64,000 nt of DNA, from NCBI RefSeq assembly GCF_020171945.1, contig NZ_JAIVAP010000001.1:434001-498000 (forward strand), read 5' to 3'. Positions within the stretch are counted from its first letter, which is position 1, and each line of letters starts with the position of its first letter. Below are positions 63,628 to 64,000 of the stretch, piece after piece. A program made the translations under genes and the position numbers. Origin of the DNA: Bacillus infantis (GTDB taxonomy: Bacteria > Bacillota > Bacilli > Bacillales > Cytobacillaceae). The notes below the pieces were generated by a model. It was not told the origin of the DNA. It did not search any database and was given only the letters and a program-made list of their open reading frames with translations.

Positions 63628-63646
63628 TATCTAACAGTATTAGATA
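63628..63646. promoter_or_regulatory. Candidate MarR operator before the ABC exporter
   Basis: A perfect inverted repeat, TATCTAA-CAGTA-TTAGATA, lies between the MarR gene and the ABC start, 28 bases from the ATG. The position and the TTAGATA/TATCTAA arms fit MarR-type operators; the assignment is inference. Confidence 0.5.
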
Positions 63647-63680
63647 TCAATCCAGATATACCGCATTGAGCGGCTGAAGA

Positions 63681-64000
63681 TCATTCCATTTCTTTATGGA
63701 TTTCTTCAATGCGTTTCACAATGCGGACGAATTCTTTTGCATCATGTTCTCCAAGCTTCCTGAAGGTTTTTTCGACAATTCTTTTAGCTTCTTCATGCTC
63801 TTCCATCACAAAAGTCCTGCCGATTGGTGTAATCGAAACGATGACAAGCCGCTTGTCTTTATCATTCCTGCTTCGCTCGATATATCCCTTCTTTGCCAGG
63901 TTCTTTAATGCAGCAGCTATTCTTGGAGTCGAAAGGCACAGCTTTTCACTCAGTTCACCTGAAGTAACGTCATTATGAATAAATGTCAGGTAACCCAATA
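63681..64000 (-). CDS. MarR family regulator, partial
   Basis: The visible 105 residues are the winged helix (SGELSEKLCLSTPRIAAALK, then LAKKGYIERSRNDKDKRLVI) and the C-terminal dimerisation helices of a MarR protein. Typical members have about 145 residues, so the first 40 or so lie past the right edge. It is in operon order before the two ABC genes and probably represses them. Confidence 0.9.
   Translation of the reverse strand, partial: LGYLTFIHNDVTSGELSEKLCLSTPRIAAALKNLAKKGYIERSRNDKDKRLVIVSITPIGRTFVMEEHEEAKRIVEKTFRKLGEHDAKEFVRIVKRIEEIHKEME

Overview
The window looks like chromosome from a low-to-mid GC, spore-forming Bacillaceae bacterium (Bacillus, Cytobacillus or Mesobacillus type). 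Signs of this are strong AGGAGG-type ribosome binding sites, frequent TTG and GTG starts, Rho-independent terminators, a des-desK-desR membrane-fluidity locus, a glcU-gdh pair, a SinI-like antirepressor, S-box (SAM-I) riboswitches, and families such as YwqG, YuzB, DUF3231, DUF2187 and CBO0543. I see no rRNA, tRNA, CRISPR array, prophage or intact insertion sequence.

Layout. 1-3.4 kb: end of a membrane protein / DUF4129 / DUF4350 / MoxR operon that runs off the left edge. 3.6-8 kb: a GNAT enzyme, then an ECF sigma factor, its membrane anti-sigma factor and a class B penicillin-binding protein in one apparent operon. 8.3-11.5 kb: DesR, DesK and the desaturase Des, with a promoter and an operator-like palindrome pair upstream of des. 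11.8-13.4 kb: glucose uptake protein and glucose dehydrogenase. 13.6-15.3 kb: TetR regulator and two small DUF2187-type proteins. 15.4-17.5 kb: an oligopeptide-binding lipoprotein behind two tandem SAM-I riboswitches, each with its own terminator. 17.6-22.2 kb: DUF3231 protein, a KinB-like histidine kinase, a DnaB-C-like orphan and small proteins. 22.4-26.8 kb: ABC exporter, divergent TetR regulator and a DUF1646 transporter. 26.8-40.8 kb: nucleotide enzymes, AI-2E family transporter, HlyC/CorC protein, cation diffusion facilitator, GIY-YIG protein with a DUF2087 regulator, two CrcB subunits, FMN reductase, YuzB-like protein, MurB, pirin and YwqG. 41-49 kb: M20 peptidase, VanZ protein, SDR, TetR plus SinI-like protein, acetyltransferases and a HAD phosphatase. 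49.6-52.5 kb: a chimeric gene remnant and a second ECF sigma/anti-sigma pair. 52.5-59.4 kb: assorted metabolic and stress genes, including a decayed NUDIX gene and an RsbR-like STAS protein. 60-64 kb: a heterodimeric ABC exporter under a MarR-family regulator.

The most unusual feature not explained by genes is a set of four intergenic tandem arrays. Two belong to one 21-bp family (8.1 and 44.4 kb). One has a 53-bp unit (38.9 kb) and one a 52-bp unit (59.6 kb). The 52- and 53-bp units each carry a short inverted repeat around a 17-19 nt loop. All periods are close to whole numbers of DNA helical turns (2 or 5). The tandem S-boxes, the ECF-linked PBP, the SinI-like protein beside a TetR regulator and the two gene graveyards also deserve attention. 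All functional calls rest on reading the sequence by eye; no database search was run.
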